Shown here in pieces: positions 1 to 7,504 of a stretch of 9,710 nucleotides of DNA (its first letter is position 1; each line of letters opens with the position of its first letter). A model generated the notes under the pieces. That model was not told the origin of the DNA. It ran no database searches and saw only the letters and a program-made list of their open reading frames with translations. Where the stretch lies: positions 1-9,710 of the forward strand of contig CAADYN010000133.1 in NCBI GenBank assembly GCA_900753285.1. The letters are read 5' to 3'. The position numbers and the translations under genes were made by a program. Source of the stretch: Clostridia bacterium (GTDB lineage: Bacteria; Bacillota; Clostridia; Oscillospirales; CAG-272).

Positions 1-20
1 GTATACCTTATGACAGCGCG

Positions 21-638
21 CTACCTCTTTCCCCGCTTCATCGCTTTTCTTTCGCGCAGGCGGCGGTAGAATGTAGACTCGCTCATGCCGTATTGCCGGA
101 GAATTTCGTCAAGCGGCATTTCTTTTTTCTGCCACTTTGCTATGAGTTCGTCAAAATCAGGCGGAGCTTCTTTTGTCGGTCTTCCGAATCGCACACCGCG
201 CTTTTTTGCCGCCGCGATGCCCTCTGCCTGCCGCTGGCGAATCGTTGTGCGCTCGTTTTCCGAGATGAACGAAAGCAGCTGCAAGACAAGGTCGCTGATG
301 AATGTTCCGAGCAGATTTTTATCCCGTCTTGTGTCGAGAAGCGGCATGTCTATCACCACGATATCCACTTTCTTTTCCTTCGTGATGATCCTCCACTGGT
401 TCTGAATTTCCTCATAATTCCTTCCAAGGCGGTCGATACTCTTGATAATCAGCGTGTCACCGGGACGAAGTTTCTTCATCAGTCGCTTATAATTCGGTCG
501 TTCAAAATCTTTTCCTGATTGCTTATCTATAAAGATATTTCCACGTGCCACACCTGCTTCTGCCATCGCGATAAGCTGTCTGTCTTCGTTCTGTTCTTGC
601 GAGGACACACGGACGTATCCGTATATTTTGTTTTCCAT
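21..638 (-). CDS. Small serine recombinase (resolvase/invertase family)
   Basis: A 205-residue protein of the resolvase/invertase class, which cuts and rejoins DNA through a covalent serine link, typically resolving cointegrates or inverting segments. The N-terminal catalytic domain shows YVRVSS with the likely nucleophile Ser12 and Arg10, the SIDRLGR motif (Arg70, Arg73), and the SENERTTIRQRQ helix around residues 126-137 with the conserved Glu-Arg pair. GRPTK follows at 152-156, then a C-terminal helix-turn-helix ending in MSESTFYRRLRER (about 185-197). Length and domain order are normal for the family, so it looks intact. AAAGGA lies seven bases before the ATG. It is the last gene seen in the leftward series and lies 144 bases beyond the relaxase stop. 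Small recombinases of this type commonly sit beside the relaxase in Clostridia elements. Whether it resolves, inverts or excises anything here cannot be read from the sequence. Confidence 0.92.
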   Translation of the reverse strand: MENKIYGYVRVSSQEQNEDRQLIAMAEAGVARGNIFIDKQSGKDFERPNYKRLMKKLRPGDTLIIKSIDRLGRNYEEIQNQWRIITKEKKVDIVVIDMPLLDTRRDKNLLGTFISDLVLQLLSFISENERTTIRQRQAEGIAAAKKRGVRFGRPTKEAPPDFDELIAKWQKKEMPLDEILRQYGMSESTFYRRLRERKAMKRGKR

Positions 639-761
639 TTATGATTCCTTTCAATGAAAAAAACGAGCCGTTTGACCCGTTTCTCTATAGTATAACCGAT
701 TTCCGGCAAGCAATGCCTTTGTGGCCCCACAGCTTGTCAGGGAGAACCCTGAGACCCCTGC
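639..761. other. Intergenic region with short inverted repeats (possible res or oriT region)
   Basis: This gap between the relaxase and the resolvase holds two compact perfect inverted repeats: TGTGGCCCCACA at 720-731 and CAGGGAGAACCCTG at 738-751 (5-bp stem, AGAA loop). On the minus strand a -10-like TATACT lies at 689-694, but no convincing -35 sits at the right distance, so a resolvase promoter here is only possible. Inverted repeats beside a relaxase or resolvase gene are typical of oriT or res sites. Without relatives to compare, neither can be assigned. Confidence 0.3.
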
Positions 762-813
762 ACAGACAGAGTACAGAGCGAATTAATTCCGCTCCTGCTC
801 TGTCTGTTTTTTT
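762..813 (+). terminator. Intrinsic terminator, plus strand, overlapping the relaxase 3' end
   Basis: ACAGACAGAG (762-771) pairs perfectly with CTCTGTCTGT (798-807). The inner part contains the palindrome GAATTAATTC flanked by GAGC/GCTC, and seven Ts follow at 807-813. The T run lies on the plus-strand side only, so it should stop rightward transcription from entering the relaxase antisense. In the relaxase direction the hairpin lacks a T run but could still protect the mRNA 3' end. The last relaxase codons form one arm. Confidence 0.6.
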
Positions 814-2117
814 GCTTCGTTTTCGTCGATGCCGAGAATTCTTTCCACGTTGGATTTGTGTATCAGAAGCTCACGCATTTCACTACGCACTGCTGAATAT
901 TCTGCGTACAATGTCTTCTTTTGTTTCACCAAATCCGTGTATTCCGCGTTCAAGCTTTTCACGGGCGGCAACTTTTTAAGATTCCATTCGTCAAACGATT
1001 TTTTTGCAGCTTTGTGCAGAAGAATATCGCTCTCATGCTCCGCGTAGTATGCCCATGAATATCCCGATTTTCTGTACCCGTCGTAAACTTCACGCGTTTT
1101 CATGTAAGCGATAATCTGCGTTTTCATCTCGCCTATCTCTTTTATTCTCGTTTCCATCGATTTGATTCTTTCCGACAGATCGTGATACTTTGCCGTGATG
1201 TCAGCCGTTTTCCTTTGCAGCTCGGCGAGGTCAAGAAGCCCGTGTTCACGTAAGTAGTTGATCGTCTGCGCCATCTGCTTAAGGTTGCGGATTTTCGCTG
1301 TCGTTTTGTTCATGCGGAGCTTTGAATCAATTTCAATAAGGAGATTTGAACGCTGTCTTTGCATGTGTTTCCTTTTGCCAAGAAGTACCGCGCGAATGTC
1401 TTCTTCCGTATATCCATCACCGAGTGAGTCAAGTCGAACTGCTTTTTTGAAATCCTCGTGCTTTAGAGCGATGTGCTTGCCGCGTTTTAGTGTGAATCCT
1501 TTATCTTTAAGAAAACATAGGAATTCATCCATGTTTTGCGGCTTTTGCGTGAGAACATCGTCTATCGCTTTACGAAGAACTTCCCTGTTCGAGACTTTTG
1601 CACTGCCACCGAGCCATTTGTCGTAAGTCATGCCCTTTCGTACGGGATTCTCTATCACAGACAAGCCATGCTCCATGCAAATTGTGTCGCTCAATCTTCT
1701 TACCGCTTTCGTGCTGTTCCAGAAATTTCGGAACTTGCGGCTGCAATCGAGAGTTGTTGAATTCCAGATCACATGATTGTGAATGTGGCGGTTAATGTGT
1801 GTGCAGACGATAAACGCGTGTCTGCCTTTCAGGAATCGCTCGGCAAATTCATATCCGATTCGGTTCGCTTCTTCCGCTGTGACTTCCCCCGGTTTGAACG
1901 ACTGTCGGAACTGGTAAGCTATAACGTCGTTCTCCTGTTCCCGTCCGGTTTTCTGAAAATAGATCTGTTTACTGAGTGCAAATTCTTCCGCGGCGGTTTG
2001 GGGAGCGCATTCATATGATGAGATTAGCTGCCCATCCGCTGTTTTATCTTTGTCCATCGCGTAGTCTGTTCGTGCGGCAAGACAGCTGAGGAGTGTTTTT
2101 CCGCGGTTTTTGTGCAT
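783..2117 (-). CDS. MobA/VirD2-type relaxase (MOBP-like), probably defective
   Basis: The protein resembles relaxases of Clostridia conjugative transposons, which nick one DNA strand at oriT and stay bound through a tyrosine. Counting from the ATG at 2117 (444 residues), it shows RTDYA with candidate tyrosine Tyr19, the segment REQENDVIAYQFRQSF, the histidine cluster THINRHIHNH (His107-His115), IWNSTTLDCSRKFRNFW, and a long charged helical C-terminal half with conserved blocks such as NLKQMAQTINYLREHGLLD. Homologous-looking sequence ANTTRIIP continues upstream in the same frame, to 2144, without a start codon. The natural start is probably the ATG at 2175-2177, which overlaps the mobC stop as TAATG, but its third codon is TAA (2169-2171). 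Translation from 2117 would lose the first beta strand. The histidine motif also looks one residue short of the usual form. I therefore expect weak or no activity. Confidence 0.85.
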   Translation of the reverse strand: MHKNRGKTLLSCLAARTDYAMDKDKTADGQLISSYECAPQTAAEEFALSKQIYFQKTGREQENDVIAYQFRQSFKPGEVTAEEANRIGYEFAERFLKGRHAFIVCTHINRHIHNHVIWNSTTLDCSRKFRNFWNSTKAVRRLSDTICMEHGLSVIENPVRKGMTYDKWLGGSAKVSNREVLRKAIDDVLTQKPQNMDEFLCFLKDKGFTLKRGKHIALKHEDFKKAVRLDSLGDGYTEEDIRAVLLGKRKHMQRQRSNLLIEIDSKLRMNKTTAKIRNLKQMAQTINYLREHGLLDLAELQRKTADITAKYHDLSERIKSMETRIKEIGEMKTQIIAYMKTREVYDGYRKSGYSWAYYAEHESDILLHKAAKKSFDEWNLKKLPPVKSLNAEYTDLVKQKKTLYAEYSAVRSEMRELLIHKSNVERILGIDENEAKKQTEQERN

Positions 2118-2176
2118 CGGAATGATTCTGGTTGTCGTATTGGCTTCGCTTCCCTTCCCACCGAGTACTTATCCCA

Positions 2177-2371
2177 TTATCGCAGATTTGCCAGCTTGCC
2201 CAGTATCTCCTTCGCCGCAGACCACAGCTTCTCCTGATTCTCAAGTAGGCATTCGTTATCCGCGGCGTAAATGCGGCTTGTTTCGTTCATCCGTTTTGCT
2301 ATCTGGTTGAGGTTGCTGCCTGTTCTCCTGAGCAGTGACACCATATCTCTTAGCTGAGCCAAGTCATGCAG
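2177..2371 (-). pseudogene. mobC: mobC 3' fragment (relaxosome accessory protein), 5' end lost
   Basis: This is the C-terminal part of a MobC-like mobilization protein, which helps the relaxase open DNA at oriT. Readable sequence includes DLAQLRDMVSLLRRTG, NLNQIAKRMNET, SRIYAADN and the end KEILGKLANLR. About 60 codons remain; complete MobC proteins are usually around 110-120 residues and begin with a ribbon-helix-helix type domain that is absent here. The frame is closed by a TAA at 2390-2392, and the only in-frame starts are a TTG at 2362 and later codons, with no clear ribosome binding site. The stop overlaps an ATG (TAATG), the expected arrangement with the relaxase. The break near 2371-2392 marks the left junction of the replaced DNA. 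Confidence 0.75.
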
Positions 2372-2698
2372 CGAAAAGTTTATTGCACATTACACTTTAA
2401 GCATGAATATGCTCTATCAACCATTGCCATATAAAAGGGTGTCACGTTTCGCTCACCCCTTTGCAACCGTATTTATTTGATTGAATTATACAACACTTTT
2501 ATAGATTAGAAACGTACTTATCTTGTAAGTTAAATTTTCAACAACGTTCTATAAAACTTGGCATCTAAATGTACACTATTTGCAAAAAATGATTTAATAG
2601 CGCAACCATTGCAAACCGGCTCATATCGACTCACGAATATTTCATCTGCGTATCAATTTAAGAATGACTTGTCCACCAAAAATTTCACCTTGCCTCCC
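2372..2698. other. Gene-free AT-rich stretch at the left junction
   Basis: I see no convincing gene between the mobC break and the XRE promoter. The stretch holds a short palindrome AGCATGAATATGCT (2400-2413) and a hairpin at 2434-2463. On the minus strand there is a 61-codon frame interrupted once by TGA (2530-2715); it has no ribosome binding site and no recognisable similarity. Confidence 0.5.
2434..2463 (-). terminator. Weak hairpin terminator candidate
   Basis: Read on the minus strand, AAAGGGGTG pairs with CACCCTTT with one bulged base and a loop of about 12 bases, followed by only four Ts. It would separate whatever lies upstream from the mobC fragment. The short T run and bulge make it weak. 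Confidence 0.3.
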
Positions 2699-2727
2699 TT
2701 GATTTCCACCTCCATATATGCTACAAT
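2699..2727 (+). promoter_or_regulatory. Promoter of the XRE regulator gene
   Basis: TTGATT (2699-2704) and TACAAT (2722-2727) are separated by exactly 17 bases. The -10 carries an upstream TG in TATGCTACAAT, the extended -10 form. The start ATG is about 42 bases beyond the -10. No operator is obvious, but autoregulation by the XRE protein would be usual for the family. Confidence 0.7.
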
Positions 2728-2768
2728 TTCACCAACATCACTTCTACTGTTTTTGGAGGATTCAAACA

Positions 2769-3671
2769 ATGTCCGGTACCGCCCAAAAAATCGGGGAGCG
2801 AATATATGCTCTTAGAAAAGCCCGCGGGATGACTCAGGAGGCTTTGGGAGAGCGGCTCGGAGTTTCGGGACAGGCTGTGTCGAAATGGGAAAAAGGCGGC
2901 ATACCCGAAACGTACTTTCTCCCGCAACTCGCCGAGATTTTTTCCGTTACTACAGATGAGCTTCTGGGAATTGATCCGTTCGCTGAAAATTATAACAAGG
3001 AGAAAATTTTTGCTCTTCTCTCGAATGCGTTTATAAAAGACAGCTCCGAAGTCACCGACGGCTGCTTTGAAGCGGTTTGGGCTGTTTTACAGGGGGCAGC
3101 AAAGATACAGGAATACAGTAATTTCAGCGATAAGCAGGCGCAGGAAGCCCGGAAAAACTCCGTAAATTCGGAACACTTCACAAACGAAGGTCTTGCGTAT
3201 TTGTCATTCAGCAAGGACTTTCCCTTTCTCTGGGCAGTAAAGAATTCGGATAAGCTGACCGAAAGGCTGTTGTCGGATACGAATCTGTGGCGGCTGCTCG
3301 ACGACCTCGGAAGCATGGAATTTCGGCGGCTTCTTTTGTTCAGCCAATCACTTGAGGACGCCAAAGAGAATTTGCTGACTGTCGAATATCTTTCCGAAAC
3401 CCTTGACATTCCGTCGGAGCGTTTAGAGGCGCTGGCGGACAAGCTTGTTTCATACTCGCTCATGAAAAAACACACGGCTAAAATCAACGGCAAAACTACT
3501 GATTTATATAAAGTAATCAGCAACCCTTATATCCTCCCGATGCTTATGCTCGCTTCTCTTATATGTCCTTCGCCAGATGGAGACAGCAGTGTAAGCGCGT
3601 ATTATTCCCGCAGTAAGCCGTATTTTGATATTGAAGCCTTTGAATCCGCTCATAAAGACGGAAAAATATAA
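2769..3671 (+). CDS. XRE-family transcriptional regulator with C-terminal winged-helix-like region
   Basis: A 300-residue regulator. Residues about 7-65 form a Cro/C1-type helix-turn-helix (IGERIYALRKARGMTQEAL, then GVSGQAVSKWEKG, then LPQLAEIFSVTTDELLGI). The middle, about 75-195, is an unrecognised helical region with aromatic and charged residues and could be a ligand-binding or dimer domain. Residues about 198-250 (LLTVEYLSETLDIPSERLEAL, then LVSYSLMKK) look like a second DNA-binding, winged-helix-like fold. I chose the ATG at 2769 because GGAGGA lies eight bases upstream; an in-frame ATG at 2718 has no such site and would fall on the promoter. The gene runs convergently with the ABC exporter operon, their stops only about 120 bases apart, so it may control that operon. 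Its target and inducer are unknown. Confidence 0.85.
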   Translation: MSGTAQKIGERIYALRKARGMTQEALGERLGVSGQAVSKWEKGGIPETYFLPQLAEIFSVTTDELLGIDPFAENYNKEKIFALLSNAFIKDSSEVTDGCFEAVWAVLQGAAKIQEYSNFSDKQAQEARKNSVNSEHFTNEGLAYLSFSKDFPFLWAVKNSDKLTERLLSDTNLWRLLDDLGSMEFRRLLLFSQSLEDAKENLLTVEYLSETLDIPSERLEALADKLVSYSLMKKHTAKINGKTTDLYKVISNPYILPMLMLASLICPSPDGDSSVSAYYSRSKPYFDIEAFESAHKDGKI

Positions 3672-3679
3672 CCGAACAT

Positions 3680-3794
3680 AAAAAAATCCCGGCGTTGCTT
3701 TTGCCTCCAACTGTCAAGTATGACCTGTCATTTTGACTCGTCAGCTCTTTAGTCTGACTTATTGGAGTCGGAGCATCGACCGGGATATTTTTTT
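3680..3794. terminator. Large imperfect palindrome, probable bidirectional terminator
   Basis: The outer arms are a seven-A run followed by TCCCGG at 3680-3692, matched by CCGGGAT and a seven-T run at 3780-3794. Farther in, CTCCAA (3705-3710) pairs with TTGGAG (3762-3767). The interior folds into two more hairpins: GTCAA..ATGAC with GTCAT..TTGAC (3713-3737), and GTCAG with CTGAC (3740-3758). It lies between the convergent XRE and ABC stops and overlaps the ABC stop codon, so it can end transcription from both sides. Confidence 0.6.
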
Positions 3795-5583
3795 ATATAA
3801 CGTAGCCCGAAGACTGAGCTTCCCACATTTCCGCGTACTTTCCTTTTCTCGCGAGCAGCTCATCGTGGGTTCCTTCCTCAACGATTCTGCCGCTGTCCAT
3901 GACGATTATGCGGTTCGCGATTCTTGCAGAGCCAAGGCGGTGTGTTATTATGAGAGCGGTTTTGCCATTTGCCAACTCGGCGAACTTGCGGTACATCCTG
4001 TCCTCTTCAAGCGGGTCGATGGCGGAGGTAGGTTCGTCCAAAATCAGCCAGTCCGATTCGCGATAGAATCCCCTCGCCATAGCCAGTCTCTGCCACTGAC
4101 CTCCCGACAATTCCGAGCCGTTGAACTCACGTCCGAGCATGGTTTCAAGCCCCTCTGGGAATGTTTTCTCATCGTTTTTGTCAAGCGAGCACTCAGACAA
4201 AGCGTATGAGATATTCTCAGGCGTGTACTTCTTATCGGCAGAGGAAATTCGCACGTTGTCTGACAAGGTCATGGCGGTGTATTTGATGAAATTCTGGAAA
4301 ACAGCGCCGGTTCTCTTCATCAGGGAGGTCATGTCGGTAGTCGAAGTATCTCTTCCGCCGATAGTGACGCTTCCCTTTTCAGGAACATACAGTCCCATCA
4401 GCAGCTTTGACAGTGTGGTTTTTCCGCTTCCGTTTTCGCCCACCACTGCCACAAGCTCACCGGGACGGATGTCGAGGTCAACGCCGCATATTGCAGGTTT
4501 GTCAGCTCCCGGGTATGTGAAGCTTATGTTCTCCGCCCGGATTCCGTAAGTCATTATTTCCGGCAGAGCTGTTTCCTTTTCGTTATCCTCAGCCGCGTCT
4601 GTGAACTCGAAAAAGCTGTTTACATATGGCTTTAACTCACTGCCGCTTCTTATGCCGGTAAAAAGCTTATCGAAATATACGTACATTGTTGAAACTGATC
4701 CGAGTACAGCCGCCGCTTCTCCTGCCGAAACCTTTCCTTGTGAAATGGAGCGCACAAGAAGCAGCAAGATTCCGACCCATCCGGCAATTTTGGTAAGCAG
4801 AAACAGAAAGGTTATGCTTTGCATTTTCAGGTTTGCCTGCCGCACGATTTCATATTCTTTCTTTTTGTTTTCGTAGTACAGACGGTTGAAAAATGAAAAC
4901 GCGCCGTAAATTCGTGTGTCATATGGGTCACGGGCATTCTCACGGTACTGATCCTCGCGGAGGTAATACGGTCTTGCTTGGTCGCCGCTGCGCTCTTCAA
5001 TAACCGGAAGAATGAAATTCAAAAGTATACTCGGAATAAATGTAATAAAGAGCGCACAGATGAGCAAGGTGTCCATTTTAATAAGCACGCCTAACATTAT
5101 CACAAAATAAGCGGCGAAGCTCACGGTTGAACTGACACAATCATCGACAAGACCGATAACCGCGTTTGCACTGCCCGACGCTTTTTCCATGGTTTGTATA
5201 AACGCCGATTCTTCATATCTGATAGGCGGAACAAGCCCCACTTTAAGGTAGAAAAAGCGCGTCACTCCCAGCACAAGCTTTTGGTCTATCCGCATAGATA
5301 CTGTATCTATAAACGCGGATAAAAGGTTTGACGCCATCATAACACCTATGACCAGAACCGCACCGAGAATTACCTTTGACGCTTCTCCGTTTCCTTGCGC
5401 GGCTTGTTCGGCTGACGAGAAAAGATAAGAGTTTGCCGGAGTCAAAAGGCTTCCGAACACTCCTGTTGACAAAGCGATGAGGATTTTTCCGAAGAAAGCA
5501 AGGGGAGACGACCTAAAAACAAGCTGAGTCGAGCGAAACACTGCATTGAATGCGTTCTTTTTGTTTTTTGCGGATTTTTTCAT
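3793..5583 (-). CDS. ABC exporter half-transporter (permease plus ATPase), second of pair
   Basis: A fused membrane and ATP-binding subunit of 596 residues, expected in the cytoplasmic membrane as half of a heterodimeric exporter. The N-terminal ~320 residues hold hydrophobic spans, for example ILIALSTGVFGSLL, VILGAVLVIGVMMA, AAYFVIMLGVLI, LLICALFITFIPSILL and WVGILLLLV. The nucleotide-binding domain has Walker A GENGSGKTT (382-390), Q-loop Gln430, signature LSGGQWQR (492-499), Walker B LILDEPT with Glu517, and H-loop His548, all canonical. I chose the ATG at 5583: it overlaps the previous gene's TGA as ATGA, with GGGGGTGG five bases upstream. A GTG nine bases earlier (5592) is the alternative. 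There is no C39 peptidase domain, so it would not process a leader peptide itself. Substrate unknown; peptide or drug export is a guess from the family. Confidence 0.9.
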   Translation of the reverse strand: MKKSAKNKKNAFNAVFRSTQLVFRSSPLAFFGKILIALSTGVFGSLLTPANSYLFSSAEQAAQGNGEASKVILGAVLVIGVMMASNLLSAFIDTVSMRIDQKLVLGVTRFFYLKVGLVPPIRYEESAFIQTMEKASGSANAVIGLVDDCVSSTVSFAAYFVIMLGVLIKMDTLLICALFITFIPSILLNFILPVIEERSGDQARPYYLREDQYRENARDPYDTRIYGAFSFFNRLYYENKKKEYEIVRQANLKMQSITFLFLLTKIAGWVGILLLLVRSISQGKVSAGEAAAVLGSVSTMYVYFDKLFTGIRSGSELKPYVNSFFEFTDAAEDNEKETALPEIMTYGIRAENISFTYPGADKPAICGVDLDIRPGELVAVVGENGSGKTTLSKLLMGLYVPEKGSVTIGGRDTSTTDMTSLMKRTGAVFQNFIKYTAMTLSDNVRISSADKKYTPENISYALSECSLDKNDEKTFPEGLETMLGREFNGSELSGGQWQRLAMARGFYRESDWLILDEPTSAIDPLEEDRMYRKFAELANGKTALIITHRLGSARIANRIIVMDSGRIVEEGTHDELLARKGKYAEMWEAQSSGYVI

Positions 5584-7358
5584 ACATACCACCCCCGTTG
5601 ACTTTCAAACATACGCGCGTACAGTCCGTTATTTTTCATAAGCTCGCTGTAGCTGCCTGATTCAACGATTCTGCCGTTTTCAAGGACATACACGATCTCC
5701 GCTGTTCTGGTTGAGGCAAGGCGGTGGCTGATAAGTATAGTGGCGCAGCTGCGGCTAATCTTATCAAACTGCTCATAAAAATCACGCTCCGCCATTGGGT
5801 CAAGAGAAGCTGTCGGTTCGTCGAGAATCTTCAGTCCGGCTGAACGTACTATCGCTCTCGCCATAGCAACCCTCTGCCACTCTCCGCCCGACAGATCCAC
5901 ACCGTCGTCGTAAAGCATTCCGAGCATGGTTTTCTTTCCCTTTGGCAGTTTTTTAACAGTGTCAGACAGTCCCGAAAGAGAAATCGCCTCATCAACCTTT
6001 TCGTCAGCGACGTCAAGACCAAGCTTGATGTTGTCCTCCACCGTAAGATTATATTTTGAAAAGTTCTGAGTAAGAGCAGTAAACATGGCTTTAAGTTCCG
6101 ACTTATCCCACTGCCGAAGCTCAACGCTGTTAACAAGTATCTCACCTTCGTAATCATCATAATAACCGAGAATCAGCTTAGTGAGCGTGGTTTTTCCGCT
6201 TCCGTTTTCGCCCACAAGAGCAGCTTTCTGTCCTGCTTTAATTACGAGATTTACATTTGTAAGCACCTTTTTGTCCATTCCCGGATAGGAAAACGAGACA
6301 TTTTTGAATTCTATTTTCTCGAATGCAGGAGCCGTATCTGCGGGAGCGCTTGATATATTCTCGTCAGCTGACAGTGAAAGAAAGCGATTGAACTGAGCGA
6401 AATCCCGTTTTTGCGCGAAGATAAAATATGTGTCAAATTGCAGCTCACGTATCGTCATCGGTATCGCCGCGAAAATCGCCTGTACGACCGACGTAAAAAC
6501 GCCTATCGTAAGCTCACCTTTTATCATAGGGGTTATTATCATGAAAACCGCGATAAAACACATAGCGTACTGACATAAATCGGCGATGAATTTGCGTTTT
6601 TCACGGGTAACATATACCTTAACTCGGTCGCGGAAAACCTCATCGAGAGATGATATGTATTTTTCCGTCACAAATCCCGAATAACCGAACGCGCATCTTT
6701 CGCAAGCCGAACTTCTTCCGGAGAGGTATTGCCTGAATTTTTTGTTGTATGCCTTCCTTCTGTGGCGGTTTCTTTCGTTTTGATATGCGTCCTTTTCATC
6801 GGAGAAAGAAAACAGGCACATTGGAATTGCGACAATAAATGCAGCCAACGCCAGCCACGGAAGATAACGCCCGATGATGATGAAATATGAAACAATACTG
6901 ATGATTCTTAAAACAAATCGCAGAATATCCTCACCCAAAGCGAATGCCGTGTAGCCGTCGGTATAAATTCCGATTTCCGAACGCAGCTCTTCATTTTCGA
7001 GGTCTTTCATTGCGAGAGAAGCTGCGCGGCGCGACAAAGGATATTCAGTTTTCTCCCATTCAATCTCCGCATGAAACGGTGTAAGAATTGTCATCAGAAA
7101 TTCGCTTATAGGCTCGATGAAAAAGTTCAGCGTCAGCAACAGAATCGGGACAACGAGCGACGACAGTTCAGCTTTCCCATGCGCGAAAAGCACGGCATTG
7201 TCGATGAATACAGCGGTTGCCGTCACAGCAGCAGGAGCAAGGAAGGTCTTGGCTAATGCGAAAAAGGATTTAAGAAGCTGGTACCATGGATCCACGCGGT
7301 AGGGCAGCAAAAGAAGCGCGGGGATTGTCAACGGTTTTGAGTAGTTTATGTGTTTCAT
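5580..7358 (-). CDS. ABC exporter half-transporter (permease plus ATPase), first of pair
   Basis: The first gene of the exporter operon, 592 residues, with the same layout as its partner but clearly divergent in sequence. Membrane spans include residues about 33-56, 67-91, 147-185 and 256-300. The ATPase domain begins near 345 with FKNVSFSYPG, then Walker A GENGSGKTT (383-391), Q-loop Gln431, signature LSGGEWQR (489-496), Walker B LKILDEPTA with Glu514, and H-loop His545. Both subunits keep the catalytic glutamate, so both ATP sites could be active. GGAGGG lies six bases before the ATG. The stop overlaps the next ATG as ATGA, implying coupled translation of the two subunits. The nearest promoter candidate upstream is at 7703-7731, beyond two gene fragments. 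The family covers drug, lipid and peptide exporters, and the sequence does not decide between them. Confidence 0.9.
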   Translation of the reverse strand: MKHINYSKPLTIPALLLLPYRVDPWYQLLKSFFALAKTFLAPAAVTATAVFIDNAVLFAHGKAELSSLVVPILLLTLNFFIEPISEFLMTILTPFHAEIEWEKTEYPLSRRAASLAMKDLENEELRSEIGIYTDGYTAFALGEDILRFVLRIISIVSYFIIIGRYLPWLALAAFIVAIPMCLFSFSDEKDAYQNERNRHRRKAYNKKFRQYLSGRSSACERCAFGYSGFVTEKYISSLDEVFRDRVKVYVTREKRKFIADLCQYAMCFIAVFMIITPMIKGELTIGVFTSVVQAIFAAIPMTIRELQFDTYFIFAQKRDFAQFNRFLSLSADENISSAPADTAPAFEKIEFKNVSFSYPGMDKKVLTNVNLVIKAGQKAALVGENGSGKTTLTKLILGYYDDYEGEILVNSVELRQWDKSELKAMFTALTQNFSKYNLTVEDNIKLGLDVADEKVDEAISLSGLSDTVKKLPKGKKTMLGMLYDDGVDLSGGEWQRVAMARAIVRSAGLKILDEPTASLDPMAERDFYEQFDKISRSCATILISHRLASTRTAEIVYVLENGRIVESGSYSELMKNNGLYARMFESQRGWYV

Positions 7359-7434
7359 GAATTCCCTCCGGCGCTAATCTTTGACTGACGCTTCAGTTGC
7401 GAATTAACAAACCTTAGAATCTCCTTTTCGATTC

Positions 7435-7497
7435 CTATTCGGTCACCACAACATCCGCCCTGATCGTAAGTCCCGGAAGCATTGTAGCATAAGATGA
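7435..7497 (-). pseudogene. Possible 3' remnant of an HlyD-type adaptor gene
   Basis: About 20 codons ending at a TAG (7435-7437) read SSYATMLPGLTIRADVVVTE. The LPGLTIRADVVV pattern resembles the C-termini of HlyD/MFP membrane-fusion adaptors, which usually have PGM.VRA followed by hydrophobic residues, and such adaptors often precede ABC exporter genes. The stop lies 76 bases before the exporter start. The match is short, so the call is tentative; a chance frame is the alternative. Confidence 0.4.
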
Positions 7498-7504
7498 TCT
7501 CCAT

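Noticed and set aside
2718..2768. Upstream start for the XRE protein (17 extra residues)
   Set aside because: The ATG at 2718 lies inside the promoter -10 region and lacks a ribosome binding site; GGAGGA fits the ATG at 2769.
2990..3523. 177-residue frame on the minus strand opposite the XRE gene
   Set aside because: It is fully antisense to a well-supported gene, has low-complexity serine-rich translation, and matches no family I recognise.
3733..4209. 158-residue plus-strand frame opposite the second ABC gene
   Set aside because: It is a shadow of the ABC coding frame with no start signals and no recognisable domain.
7355..7504. 49-residue minus-strand ORF ending in an ATGA overlap with the first ABC gene, containing a Gly-Gly-Cys-Cys stretch (possible export substrate)
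   Set aside because: It has no ribosome binding site, begins inside the glycosyltransferase motif NDGSTDNS in the same frame, and overlaps the HlyD-like tail in another frame. It is best explained as leftover coding DNA, not a peptide gene.
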